Below are positions 10,473 to 22,606 of a stretch of 64,000 bases of DNA, in pieces (position 1 is the first letter of the stretch; every line of letters begins with the position of its first letter). The notes under the pieces are model-generated. The model saw nothing but the letters and a program-made list of their open reading frames with translations, was not told where the DNA came from and did not search any database. The position numbers were made by a program, and so were the translations under genes. The stretch is from Daucus carota subsp. sativus (Eukaryota > Streptophyta > Magnoliopsida > Apiales > Apiaceae): the NCBI RefSeq assembly GCF_001625215.2, contig NC_030381.2:48507214-48571213 (forward strand). The letters are read 5' to 3'.

Positions 10473-13400
10473 ATGGTTACACTCTTAAAAACTACTAGCT
10501 TTATAACACTTCTTGTTTTTTCAGTTTTAGTTGGTTTTGTGTTAAGTGCAGAAACAAGCTTGGAGGTCGAGATTGAAGCACTGAAAGCTTTCAAGAATTC
10601 AGTTACAAATGACCCTTTCGGGGCTCTTCAGGACTGGAATGACTCCAGCCATCATTGCAACTGGACTGGAATCAAGTGTCAGCCTTCATCGAAACGTGTG
10701 GTCTCGATTTCCCTGGTTGAAATGCAGCTTGAAGGGTTGATTACTCCATTCCTTGGGAATCTTTCTAATCTCCAGGTTCTTGATCTAACTTTAAACTCAT
10801 TTAGTGGTCGCATTCCTCCTCAACTAGGCTCTTGTTCACATCTTACTGATCTTATGTTGTATCGAAATTCACTTTCGGATTCAATCCCACCAGAGCTAGG
10901 AAACCTCAAAAATCTGCAGTATGCGGATTTTGGAAACAATTCATTTAGTGGAACCATTCCAGAAAGTTTAACCAACTGCACTGCACTGTTAGAAATTGCC
11001 TTCATTTTCAACAATCTCACCGGTGAAATCCCATTTAGCCTCGGTGAGTTGGTTAATTTACAGATTTTTTTGGCTCATGATAACAGTTTGACAGGCTCAA
11101 TACCTGTTTCAATTGTTAACCTTATAGATATTCAAACTCTTGATCTGGCTGAGAACAAGTTAACTGGTGAGATTCCATTCAACATAGGAAAATTGGTTAA
11201 TCTACAGTTTTTCTTAGCGCAACATAATGCTTTAACAGGCTCCATACCTGCTTCCATTGGTAGCCTCAGAGAAATTCAGAATCTCGATCTAAATGGGAAT
11301 AAATTATCAGGTCCAATTCCCCGGGAAATAGGAAACTTGTCAAAGTTACAGATACTTCAGTTATACGACAATTCTCTCACTGGGGAAATTCCAGAGACAT
11401 TAGGTCAGTGTATAGAACTAGAATTGCTAAACATATATAGCAATCACTTCACTGGAGCTATTCCGTCTGAGCTTGGAAACTTGACAAGTTTACAAGGCTT
11501 ACGACTGTATGATAATAAGCTGAATTCTACATTCCCACTGTCGTTTCTCCAGCTAAGATCATTAATCAATCTGGAACTTTCAAATAATGAATTAGTTGGA
11601 AGCATACCTTCCAGGATTGATTCTTTGGCATCATTGCAGATACTGATGCTACATAACAATAGGTTTACTGGTCAGATCCCATCATCCCTAACAAATCTGA
11701 CAAATCTAACCTACGTGTCCATGAGCTTCAATCTCCTCACAGGATCAATACCATCAAACATAGGGGCACTGCACAATTTACAGAATTTAACCTTGAATGA
11801 TAATTATCTTGGTGGAATTATACCTCCTAGTATCACTAAGTGCACACAACTTCTTAACATAGGTTTGACTAAGAATGAACTGACAGGGAAAATTCCTTCT
11901 GGCTTTGGGAAGTTGCAAAATCTTAGTTTTCTGAGTATAGGAAATAGTCAATTGTTTGGAGACATTCCTGATGACCTCTTCAATTGTATTGGTCTGAGTT
12001 CGCTACTTTTAAGCGGGAATGATTTTACTGGATTGCTGAAACCAAGCATTGGAAGCCTCACCAATCTCAAAGTTCTGCGTCTTAGTACAAATTCATTTTC
12101 GGGAAGGATTCCTAAAGAAATTGGGAACCTTAGTAAACTCTTTACATTATCCCTCCACACAAACAAATTCTCAGGCATAGTTCCGCCTGAACTGTCAAAG
12201 CTCACCTTTCTCCAGGGCTTAGCACTGCAAAACAATCTTCTTGAAGGTTTGCTTCCAGGCAGCATTTTTGAGCTCAAAAACCTTTATGTGCTATTGCTAA
12301 ACAATAACAGTTTCACTGGACCTATCCCAGACTCTGTTTCGAAAGTCAAGCAGCTGTCACACTTGGATCTCAGTGAAAACAGGCTTTCTGGATTAATTCC
12401 CAAGAGTATGGCAACACTGAACAGGATGATGACCTTGGATCTCTCACATAATAATCTCACAGGATCCATCCCAGGAACAGTTATTTCAAGCATGAGAATG
12501 ATGTCAACATATCTCAACCTTTCATACAATTCATTTTCTGGAAGACTTCCACCTGAGATGGGAATGCTACAAGCAGTTCAAGCCATCGAAATCTCGTCTA
12601 CCAATCTCTCTGGAAGTATTTCTACACTCAAAGGCTGCATAAATTTGTTCTCACTTGATCTGTCAAATAATAAATTATCTGGTCAAATTCCAACAGACAC
12701 TTTCACTCAGCTCACTGTGCTTACCAACCTGAATCTCTCAAGAAACCAGTTAGATGGACCACTGCCTGAAAGTTTGGCAAGCTTAAGGAATCTTAGCTTC
12801 CTTGATCTTTCTCAGAATAAGTTCACAGGTATCATATCTGACAAATTTTCCACTATATCTACCTTAAAAAATCTCAACCTTTCTTTCAATCAATTTGAAG
12901 GACTTGTTCCAGAGACTGGTGTTTTTAGAAACAAAAGTGTAACCAGTTTGCAAGGAAATCCATCCCTTTGCGGCGGCAAAGCTCTGCAGCCATGCAATGA
13001 CCAGAAAAAATCAAAAGGCGGCTTATCCCCAAAAACTGTGGTAATTATTGCTTCATTAGCATCTTTTGGTGTAATTATGCTTTTACTATTAGCAATTACA
13101 GTGTTCTGTAGATGCATGAAGAACAACGAAAGAAAGGAGATGGAGAGTGCAGCACCAGATTACACTTCAAAATCAATTCTCAAGAGGTTTCATCCAAAGG
13201 AATTAGAAGATGCTACTAATCAGTTCGATGAGGATAACATTTTGGGATCAAGCAGCATGAGCACTGTATACAAGGGTATACTAGAAGATGGACAGGTGAT
13301 AGCCGTAAAGATTTTGAAGGTGCATCTGTTTGCTGAGACAACTGAAAAAAGCTTCAACAGAGAACTTAAAACTCTTGGTAAGCTAAAACACAGAAATTTG

Positions 13401-14328
13401 GTGAAGCTATTTGGTTACGCATGGGAGAGCTCAAAGCTGAAGGGGATAGTTCTGGAATACATGGAAAATGGTAGCTTAGAGACCATTATACATGATTCAG
13501 GGGTGGACCAAGCACGGTGGACACTGTCTGAGAGGATTGATGTTTTAGTCTCAGTTGCAAGGGGTTTGGTTTACTTGCATTCAGGTTATGATTTTCCGAT
13601 AGTCCACTGTGATCTAAAGCCATCTAATGTTCTTTTTGATGGGGAGTGGGATGTTCATGTGAGTGATTTTGGGACAGCCAGAATTCTTGATATTGATATG
13701 AACAGCAGCAGCTCCTCCTCGGCATCAGCCTTTGAAGGAACCATTGGTTACTTGGCACCAGGTACTCTCCAGCTTGGCCTTAATTATATTGTTCATATTC
13801 AAATAAGATCACACAAACACACACGATAAACATATCACATCAAAGAAAGATATAAAAATAAACAGAACAAATCTTCTGATCGCAGTGGTTTTTATGTTGT
13901 TTGTATCAGAATATGCATTTATGAGGAAAGTCACAACAAAAGTAGATGTTTTTAGCTTTGGCGTGATTGTTATGGAATTCCTTACCAGACGACGTCCTAC
14001 TGGTCTTTCTCAAGATAACGGACAGCCAATCACTTTGCCACAACTAGTTAAGAAAGCATTGGCAGATGGAACCGACAGATTACTTAGTGTAGTAGATCCT
14101 CAGTTAGTTTCAGATATCTCCAGGAAAGAGCAACTAGAAAGTATCTTTACATTAGCCTTATTATGCACGTGCCAAGAGCCAGAGGGCCGTCCTGACATGG
14201 ATGAGGTGCTATCTTCACTTTCCAAGATTAGCAAATTGGAAACGAAGACTGGGACCGTGAAAGATGACAGATCAAAAACAGGTCAAAGCAGCAATGCTGC
14301 AACTCAAATTCAGGGGACCGTTTCTTAG
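10473..14328 (+). CDS. FLS2-like: FLS2-like LRR receptor kinase (LRR-RLK subfamily XII), gene 1
   Basis: Two exons (10473-13761 and 13910-14328, phase 1) give 1,235 aa. Order: signal peptide (1 to about 26), N-terminal cap ALKAFKNSVTNDPFGALQDW with the CNWTGIKC pair, a long array of plant-type LRRs, C-terminal cap (SLCGGKALQPC), transmembrane helix at about 855-880, and a Ser/Thr kinase. The kinase has GSSSMSTVYKG, AVKIL, HCDLKPSN in place of HRD (non-RD), and SDFGTA. These blocks follow Arabidopsis FLS2, the plasma-membrane receptor for the flagellin epitope flg22, as I recall its sequence. The intron position (GYLAP/E) matches gene 2 and the EFR-like gene. This copy has a 48-residue LRR duplication absent from gene 2. 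An ATG at 10437 would lie at the TATA box, so the third in-frame ATG, aligned with gene 2, was taken. Ligand unproven. Confidence 0.9.
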
Positions 14329-14629
14329 TAGCTATCAATGTGCAGTCAGCCAATGTGAAGGCTTAGCGAGTTTTTATCAATGTGCAGAAATTAGGGAAGG
14401 TTCATACTCCAAAGTTCACAGTAATTAATTTAGAGCAGCTTCAGCAACAACATAAACGAAGCAAACATCCGGATTAAGGTTTTTCCCCGAGTATATTTAT
14501 CTTCTTCTTACTATACAAATTTATTTCTCACTTATCCAGCCACAGATAATAGGAATGCTACAGTGAATATCCAGATTTTTGGACAAGCATATACGAATTA
14601 AATTCATACATGCTTAGATAATTTGAGTG
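14329..14629. other. Short convergent spacer between FLS2-like gene 1 and the EFR-like gene
   Basis: It contains the two 3' UTRs of convergent genes. No other feature is seen. Confidence 0.5.
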
Positions 14630-17479
14630 CTACAGTGATTGCCTCTTGCAGCATAGAAGTTTGTCTCTTGCCGCATGTAATTGCTTAACAGCAACACTCA
14701 TGTCAATGCGTTTTCTTGGCGTCTCTTCTGAACACAATATTCCCACTTCAAATATTGATGCCAGGCATTCCTCCATGGTAGCCCTGCTGTGATTTACAGT
14801 GAAGCTACGATATTCTTGATCTAGTAATATCCGTGGGTCAACAATGTCCATCACTCTTTCCGGGAGTGCCTTCCTCACATAGTCATGAAGATTATTACCA
14901 CTGTCCATTAATATGATATCTGTAGGTCGTTTCCCAGAAAACATTTCCAAGAGAAAAATTCCATAGCTATACACATCTCCCTCTGCAGACATCTCCGCAC
15001 ACATTCCATACTCTGCACATAACCAATGGGTTAATATTTGGCGCAAAAAAAAAACGTGCTATAGACTATAATCAATCTCTTAGCTCAAACATAAAGCTCA
15101 CATGAAATCTTGATGATTAATGTAAATCTAGTAGACAAAAAAGAATAAATCAGTATCAATACTACCTGGCGGAACATATCCAACCGTTCCATGGACACTG
15201 GTGAAATTTGTTTGTGTTCGACTGATGTGATTTTCAGTATCCAAGAAGAATTTCGCCAAACCAAAATCACCAACACGAGCAACAAATTCCCCATCAAGAA
15301 GTATGTTGCTTGGCTTTATATCAGAATGAATTATACTTCCGTGACTATGATGATGTAGGTGATCAATTCCCAGTGCAACATCAATAGATATATTTAGCCT
15401 CTGGAGTAGAGTTAAATTTCTGTCTTTTCCTTGATAGGAACAAGGACTCGGATGTAACCAGTTGTCTAGGCTCCCATTAGCCATGAACTCAAAAACCAAT
15501 GCCTTGAATTCATTACCCTTATAATCAGTGCTAGAGCATGCTGTAATGATCTTGATGATATTCCGGTGACGTATATTCCTCAATGTTTCACACTCTGCCA
15601 AAAAACTCTTGTTGGCTCCATGCAATTCAACATCTAGTACCTTGACAGCAACAATTTGTTCTGAGGATTTGAGAACTCCTTTGTAAACAGAACCGTATCT
15701 TCCTTTACCCAGCAAATTGTTTGGGGAGAAGTTATCTGTAGCTAGTAGAAGATCTTGGTATGAAAGCCTTAGATATTGGTTGTCATGCAATATTGTGGCA
15801 GGGTCATCCAGCTGTTTAGACTTTGGACGTCGACAAAAAGTAAAGACAAGACATGCTAACAAGATACCAAGGGGTACAAGAACTAAGAGTATAACTATTA
15901 GCAGAAATGTCTTTCTCTTATTCCTTGATTCTTTTACCTGACAAGCAGGCAGATGTAATGATCGAATTCCTCCACAGAGCCCTTCATTTCCAACGGCTGA
16001 AAAGGCACTAATGTTTGAAAATAGACGTTCTCTAGGCACTTCACCTTCAAGTTTGTTGTTTGAAAGATTGAGAAATTCAAGTAGAGGAAACCCCTCGAAA
16101 AAAATTGGAATATTCTCAGATAGATTGTTACTTGAAAGATCCAAAAATCTGAGACTTTTCAAAGCTTCAAAAGAAGATGGAATTTTCCCTTCAAAAAGGT
16201 TTCCCTCCATATACAAAACCTCTAACATCACACAATCACCAAGAGTAGCGGGTATATGACCAGTTAGCTTGTTGTTAGCAACAGATAGATGGTTCAAATG
16301 TCTTAAGCTTCCAATGTTCGATGGCAGTGGCCCTGTTAATAAATTTCGGTCCAAAAGAAGGGAAATACATTGGGGAGAAAGTCCTCTAACTTGTTCAGGG
16401 ACTACCCCTTCAAGTTTGTTGTTCGAAAGGGAAAGAATTTGTAAAGATGACATGTTAAATAATTCAGTAGGCATGCTTCCTCGGAGCCTATTATTTTCTA
16501 AGCTAAGATCAAGTAATTGAGTACAGTTGCTAATGGAAGTTGGTATTAGTCCTGAAATGTTGTTTCCTCCCAGAATTAGTATGTTTAACTTTGATAGATA
16601 TCCAACTGATTCAGGAACACTCCCTGTTAACAAGTTGTGTTCCAGAATTAACAGTGTCAGGCTCAGAAGCTTACCAATTTCACGAGGTATGATTCCGTAT
16701 ATCTGGTTCCCACGCAAATCGAGGACCTCGAGAGTCGTGGAGAGGTTTGTAATGGAATTTGGTAGCTCCCCTCTAATTCCAGTCTGGTCTAAGGCCAATC
16801 TCCTTAGATGAGTGCAGTTGACCAGAGAATCGAAGAATGTCAAGTCCTTTTGAGCGTCTCCAAGCGGATTTCTACCCAAATTCAGGTTTTCAAGATGAGA
16901 CAAACATCGAAAATTCACCAGCACAGGGCCTGTAATATGGTTACCCCATACCGAAAATTTAACAAGACTGGATGCATTAGCAAGTGATGATGGAAGCGGG
17001 CCTGAAAATCTGTTCCCTCCAGCGCTGAACCCTCGCAACTCAGGAAGGGTCAAGCACAAATCTGCTGGAAGTGTTCCTGCTAACTTATTACTCGAGATAT
17101 CAATAGTATGGAGGGACGAAATGTTATAAAGTGGACCAGGAACCATACCCTCCAAATTGTTTAGTCCCAACTTAAGATCCTCTAGTTTATTGTGATGAGC
17201 AATTTCTAAAGGTATTCCTCCGACTAGATTATTACTGCTTAAATCAAGAACACGAAGAGACGAGATATTCCCTATGGAAGATGGAATTGGCCCAGTAAAA
17301 TGATTGTTTCCAAGATGCAACGTTACAAGCTGAGACCAAGAAGCAAACTCACTAGGCAGCTTTCCTTCAAGATCATTGCCGTACATACTGATGTACTTTA
17401 GGCCTACACAATTACTCAGATCAGTGGGGAATCCAGCTTCGAAAGAATTGTTTGCCACAGAGAGATACTGCAGTTGAAA

Positions 17480-17484
17480 CAGTC
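17480..17484. repeat. Target-site duplication, left copy (CAGTC)
   Basis: CAGTC immediately precedes the left LTR. The same five bases follow the right LTR at 22607-22611. A 5-bp duplication is usual for Ty3/gypsy integrases. Confidence 0.9.
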
Positions 17485-17794
17485 TGTTATAGTATCACAG
17501 ATAACTGCATTTCAGCTGACCAATCAGAATCAAGAAGCATTTGGCGGGAAAAACTGTTGGGGAATTTTGTTGTAATTGTTTTAGTCAAGTTGTATATAGT
17601 TGATGGAACACAGATTGTTTTCAGTTAGAAAAATAGTAAATGAATTCTTCTTTTCTCTCATCTCTGCAAATTCTATTCTCTCCTCATCTCTCTATATTCT
17701 GTTATCTCATAATTTCACCATTGTTGAACATCTCTCCACCATTGTTAGATATCTGAAGATTGATTCTTAAGGGATAATAATTTCTCCCTTAACA
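17485..17794 (+). repeat. Left LTR of the Ty3/gypsy element
   Basis: 310 bp, from TGTTATAG to CCTTAACA, almost identical to the right LTR. Confidence 0.95.
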
Positions 17795-17893
17795 TTGGTA
17801 TCAGAGCCGTCAAATCCTCTTCTCTTTCTTTCAATTACACATCTGCTTTCAATCCTGGCGACAGGCACTCGGAAAGCTTCAGCAGCTTCCACC

Positions 17894-20800
17894 ATGGATG
17901 AACAATTCAAGCTCCTGCTTGACAACAACACCAGGAAACAAGAAGCGCAAATTAAACGACTCGAAGATAATGTGATGAAGATGATGCAAGCAATTACAGA
18001 TATGAAGGAACAAATCAAGAATTCAGAGAGTGGATCTGGTCATGCTTCAGACTCACTTGTCATCACTAATCAAGGTACTCGTTCTCTCGGTTTTGTGCCT
18101 AAACTTGAGTTTCCAAAGTTTGATGGATCTAATCCTCGAGTTTGGATCAAGAAAGCTAGCAAATACTTTGAGTTGTGTAAGATTCCATATGAACAGAGAG
18201 TAGATTTAGCATCATTGCATATGTTGGATAAAGCTGAGAATTGGATTTCTAGTTATCTGGCTGTTAGAAAGAATGTAGAATGGGGAGTATTCACATCTGA
18301 TTTGACTGCTAGGTTTAGAGATGAAACTGGAATAAATATAGTTGAACAGTTTAACAAATTGACTCAACAAGATAGTCTTGAGAAATATATTGATGATTTT
18401 GAAGATTTGAGGGCTGTAATGCTTCAGATAAATCATATTTTGCCTGATAACTACATCCTTGATAGTTTCATTGGAGGTCTTAAGCCATCTGTTAAACCGT
18501 TTGTAAGAGCATTCAAGCCAAACTCTATTTCTCAAGCAATTGAGTATGCTAGGTTGCAAGAAGAATCTCTTGCTGTTATGTTACAGAGATCCTCCAAATT
18601 CACCTTCAACTCTCCTAAACCTGTTCAATCTGTTCCTTTATTAGCAAACTCCAAGCCTCCTTTATTACCTACTCCTCAGACTAAGCCAGATCAGTTGTCT
18701 GTAACCAAATTTAATCCAAGGCAGAATAGAAATACTAAGTTTGTTCCAGCAGATATCAGGGCTGAGAAAATTGCAAAAGGGTTATGCTATTTTTGTGACC
18801 AGGCTTATGAGAGGGGTCATAAATGCAAGTTTAGAGAGAATCAACTATTCATTGTTGAAGTACCAGGAGATGTGGAGCAAGTGATGGAAGAGGATATGGT
18901 TGAACAAGAATTGGTAGAGGAAAATGAACCTTGCATTTCAGTTAATGCACTAGCAGGAGGTCAGAATTTTCAGACAATGAGAGTCAAAGGATTAGTTGGG
19001 GATAAAACAATTTCTATTTTGATTGATTCTGGAAGCACACACAATTTTGTTGATATCACTCTTGCTCAGTCTTTGAAGTGTAAATTAGACACTATTGCAC
19101 CTCAGGCTGTGACAGTAGCTGATGGTAATCATATACCATGTACTCAAGTGTGTAAATCATTTCAATGGAACATGTCTGGACAGAAGTTTTTGACAGAAGC
19201 TATGCTGATTCCATTGGGGGGCTGTGACATGGTTTTAGGAGTCCAATGGCTGAGCACTTTGGGACCTGTGAAATGGGATTTTAAGAAATTAACAATGGAA
19301 TTTATTTTCAAAGGGAATTCTATCAATTTACAGGGAGTGCCATGCCAGAAGGTCAAGATTATAGACAAACCACCCTCCCTTAAAATGCTACAAACTGCAG
19401 CTCACTTGTGTTTTATTGAAGTTAAGGAGTTGTCTTCCTTGAAGTCAGTACAAGTAGACAAATCTGCTACAAATAAACAGTCCAAGGAGGAGTCACAGTG
19501 GCCTGAATTAGCACAGTTAAGGGAACAATCTGCTGCAGTATTTGAAGAACCAACAGAATTGCCTCCACATAGGGGAATTTATGATCATAAAATTCCTCTG
19601 GAACCTAATTCATCACCAGTTAACATCAGGCCATATAGATACCCTTTAAAGCAAAGGGATGTTATTGAACAATTGATCCAAGAAATGTTGGACAGAGGCA
19701 TAATTCAGGATAGTTCTAGTCCTTTTGCTTCTCCATTTGTATTGGTAGGGAAGAAGGATGGCACCTGGAGGCTTTGCATAGATTACAGAGAGCTTAATAG
19801 GAAAACTGTAAAAGACAAATTTCCTATACCTGTGATTGATGAGCTTATTGATGAATTAGCTGGAGCTCAGTATTTCACCAAATTGGATTTAAGAGCTGGA
19901 TATCATCAACTCAGGTTACATCCAGATGAGGTCTTCAAAACTGCCTTTAAAACTCACACTGGACATTATGAATTCTTGGTGATGCCATTTGGATTAACAA
20001 ATGCACCTGCATCTTTTCAAGCTTGGATGAATGCAGTCTTTAAACCCCTGTTGAGAAAGTGTGTCTTGGTTTTCTTTGATGATATTCTGGTGTATAGTAA
20101 GAATTTAACTGAGCACTGGTCCCATTTAGCTGATGTGTTTACTCTGATGAGAAATAATCAAATGTATGCAAAGCTTAGCAAGTGTACTTTTGCTCAGACC
20201 AAAGTTGAGTATCTGGGGCATTTCATTTCTGCCACTGGAATTGAAACAGATCCAAATAAGCTTTCTGCTGTGGATAGCTGGCCAGTACCATCAAATGTGA
20301 AGGATTTGAGGAGTTTTTTGGGGCTTACAGGATATTATAGAAAGTTTGTTAGAGGATATGCACTTCTCAGCAGAGCCATTCCTGATTTCAATAAGCAGTT
20401 TATAGTAGAGACTGATGCATCCAAGACTGGTATTGGGGCTGTTTTAATGCAAGAATCACATCCTCTAGCTTTTATTAGTAGAGCTTTGGGTCCTAAATGG
20501 CAAAAACTATCAGTTTATGAAAAAGAGTTGCTTGCTATTGTTTTTGCTGTGCAAAAATGGGAACAATATCTTACTGGCAATCACTTTATCATTAAAACTG
20601 ATCAGAAGAGCCTTAAATGGCTACTTCAGCAAAAGATTTCCACTCCTTTTCAACAATTCTGGCTATCCAAGCTCCTTGGTTTTGATTATGAAATTCAGTA
20701 TAAACAAGGCAAGGAAAATATAGCTGCAGATGCTTTGTCCAGAGTTAATGGTGCTGAAATATTGTGTCTGGCCATTTCTACTGTATCTTCAGATATTGAG

Positions 20801-22246
20801 ATCTTGATTAATCAGAGTTATGGTTTTGATAGTCACTTAAAACAAGTTCTGGAGACATTACAGCAGAACAATGGAGAGTGTGAAGGGTATTGCTTGGTTG
20901 GACAGTTGATTAAGAAGAAGAACAAAATAATAGTTGGGCCTGATTCTCAATTAAGGCTTCAAATCTTAAGATGGTATCATACTTCACCAGGAGGGGGACA
21001 CTCAGGAAGAGATGCAACTATTAAAAGAATTAAAACTATCTTCAATTGGAGGGGTTTGTCAGAAGATGTCAAGAATTTTGTAAGAACCTGCAATATATGT
21101 CAAACTGCCAAGTATGATACTACAGCATATCCAGGGTTATTACAACCTTTACCTATTCCTGAAGAAGTTTGGGTAGACATTTCCATGGATTTTATTACTG
21201 GATTGCCTAAATCTAATGGTAAGGATGTGATTTTGGTGGTTGTGGACAGATTGAGTAAGTATGGGCACTTCTTGGCCTTGTCTCATCCTTTCACTGCAGT
21301 GCAAGTTGCTCAAATTTACTTGGATAATGTGTTCAAGCTTCATGGTTGGCCCAAGAGCATTGTTAGTGACAGAGATGCTGTATTTCTCAGTGACTTTTGG
21401 AAGGGCTTGTTTGCAGTACATGGAACTGAATTTTTAATGTCTACTGCTTACCATCCTGCTACTGATGGCCAAACTGAAGTTGTTAATAGATGTTTGGAAA
21501 CATATTTGAGGTGCATGTGTGGTGATCATGTCAAGGAGTGGAGTAGTTGGCTGCCACTAGCAGAATGGTGGTATAACACTAATTTTCACACTGCTATAGG
21601 CCTGACCCCTTATGAGGTAGTTTATGGACAGCCACCACCTTTGCATCTACCTTACTTTGCTGGTGAATCAGATAATGGAGTGGTTGATAGAAGCTTACAG
21701 AAAAGAGAACAGATGATTGCAGAATTAAAATTGCAATTGTCCAGAGCTCAGCACAGGATGAAAGTACAGGCTGATAAACATAGAACTGACAGATCTTTTA
21801 ATATCAATGATTGGGTTTGGTTAAAATTACAACCTCACAGACAGGTTTCAGTTAGAGGCAGAACCAATCAAAAGTTGGCAAAAAAGTACTATGGCCCTTT
21901 CCAGATTGAAAGTATAATTGGAAAAGTGGCCTACAAACTTAAGCTTCCTGCTACTGCACAGGTTCATAAGGTCTTTCATGTTTCTTTGCTGAAACCATTT
22001 TATGGTTCACCACCTCTGCTAGTATCTTTACCAGATTGGATGGCTGATAATCATTCAACTGCTTTGGTCCCTCAAGCTATATTACAGAAACGTATCAGGA
22101 AGGTCCAAAATGTTGCTCAAGTCCAGTATCTGGTGAAGTGGTTTAATATTCCAGACCATGAGGCTACTTGGGAATCAGCAGAACAATTTTTACAACAATT
22201 CCCAGATTTTCCTCTTGATGATGCACTAGCTCAGCTCATTGATTAA
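17894..22246 (+). CDS. Gag-Pol polyprotein of the Ty3/gypsy chromovirus
   Basis: A single frame of about 1,450 codons. In order it shows a gag region with an N-terminal coiled stretch, a zinc knuckle (CYFCDQAYERGHKC), an aspartic protease (LIDSGSTHNF), a reverse transcriptase with FFDDILVYS, RNase H, an integrase with an HHCC zinc finger and a core, a GPF/Y-type segment (YYGPFQIESI) and a chromodomain (YLVKWFNIPDHEATWE). Together these proteins copy and integrate the element. It runs opposite to the host EFR-like gene. Confidence 0.95.
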   Translation: MDEQFKLLLDNNTRKQEAQIKRLEDNVMKMMQAITDMKEQIKNSESGSGHASDSLVITNQGTRSLGFVPKLEFPKFDGSNPRVWIKKASKYFELCKIPYEQRVDLASLHMLDKAENWISSYLAVRKNVEWGVFTSDLTARFRDETGINIVEQFNKLTQQDSLEKYIDDFEDLRAVMLQINHILPDNYILDSFIGGLKPSVKPFVRAFKPNSISQAIEYARLQEESLAVMLQRSSKFTFNSPKPVQSVPLLANSKPPLLPTPQTKPDQLSVTKFNPRQNRNTKFVPADIRAEKIAKGLCYFCDQAYERGHKCKFRENQLFIVEVPGDVEQVMEEDMVEQELVEENEPCISVNALAGGQNFQTMRVKGLVGDKTISILIDSGSTHNFVDITLAQSLKCKLDTIAPQAVTVADGNHIPCTQVCKSFQWNMSGQKFLTEAMLIPLGGCDMVLGVQWLSTLGPVKWDFKKLTMEFIFKGNSINLQGVPCQKVKIIDKPPSLKMLQTAAHLCFIEVKELSSLKSVQVDKSATNKQSKEESQWPELAQLREQSAAVFEEPTELPPHRGIYDHKIPLEPNSSPVNIRPYRYPLKQRDVIEQLIQEMLDRGIIQDSSSPFASPFVLVGKKDGTWRLCIDYRELNRKTVKDKFPIPVIDELIDELAGAQYFTKLDLRAGYHQLRLHPDEVFKTAFKTHTGHYEFLVMPFGLTNAPASFQAWMNAVFKPLLRKCVLVFFDDILVYSKNLTEHWSHLADVFTLMRNNQMYAKLSKCTFAQTKVEYLGHFISATGIETDPNKLSAVDSWPVPSNVKDLRSFLGLTGYYRKFVRGYALLSRAIPDFNKQFIVETDASKTGIGAVLMQESHPLAFISRALGPKWQKLSVYEKELLAIVFAVQKWEQYLTGNHFIIKTDQKSLKWLLQQKISTPFQQFWLSKLLGFDYEIQYKQGKENIAADALSRVNGAEILCLAISTVSSDIEILINQSYGFDSHLKQVLETLQQNNGECEGYCLVGQLIKKKNKIIVGPDSQLRLQILRWYHTSPGGGHSGRDATIKRIKTIFNWRGLSEDVKNFVRTCNICQTAKYDTTAYPGLLQPLPIPEEVWVDISMDFITGLPKSNGKDVILVVVDRLSKYGHFLALSHPFTAVQVAQIYLDNVFKLHGWPKSIVSDRDAVFLSDFWKGLFAVHGTEFLMSTAYHPATDGQTEVVNRCLETYLRCMCGDHVKEWSSWLPLAEWWYNTNFHTAIGLTPYEVVYGQPPPLHLPYFAGESDNGVVDRSLQKREQMIAELKLQLSRAQHRMKVQADKHRTDRSFNINDWVWLKLQPHRQVSVRGRTNQKLAKKYYGPFQIESIIGKVAYKLKLPATAQVHKVFHVSLLKPFYGSPPLLVSLPDWMADNHSTALVPQAILQKRIRKVQNVAQVQYLVKWFNIPDHEATWESAEQFLQQFPDFPLDDALAQLID

Positions 22247-22285
22247 GTCGACTTGAGGACAAATCTTGCTGAAGGGAGGAGCATT

Positions 22286-22606
22286 TGTTATAGTATCACA
22301 GATAACTGCATTTCAGCTGCATTTCAGCTGACCAATCAGAATCAAGAAGCATTTGGCGGGAAAAACTGTTGGGGAATTCTGTTGTAATTGTTTTAGTCAA
22401 GTTGTATATAGTTGATGGAACACAGATTGTTTTCAGTTAGAAAAATAGTAAATGAATTCTTCTTTTCTCTCATCTCTGCAAATTCTATTCTCTCCTCATC
22501 TCTCTATATTCTGTTATCTCATAATTTCACCATTGTTGAACATCTCTCCACCATTGTTAGATATCTGAAGATTGATTCTTAAGGGATAATAATTTCTCCC
22601 TTAACA
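22286..22606 (+). repeat. Right LTR of the Ty3/gypsy element
   Basis: 321 bp with the same ends as the left LTR. It is 11 bp longer through a short internal direct repeat near its start. Confidence 0.95.

Larger units (their letters stand above)
17485..22606 (+). mobile_element. Ty3/gypsy LTR retrotransposon of the chromovirus type, young, inserted in the EFR-like gene
   Basis: A 5.1-kb element with LTRs at 17485-17794 and 22286-22606, both TG...CA. Just inside the left LTR is a primer-binding site matching the initiator tRNA-Met 3' end (TGGTATCAGAGC). A purine-rich tract (GAAGGGAGGAG) lies before the right LTR, and one long gag-pol frame fills the inside. The C-terminal chromodomain marks a chromovirus; the Reina-like branch is my guess from the reverse transcriptase wording. 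By eye the LTRs differ by one substitution and one short length change, which at usual plant rates means an age of the order of 0.1-0.3 million years. It looks nearly whole, with at most about one break. Confidence 0.95.

Noticed and set aside
11948-12529. Antisense ORFs in the LRR regions of the FLS2-like and EFR-like genes
   Set aside because: LRR repeats leave long open antisense frames; they have no independent features.
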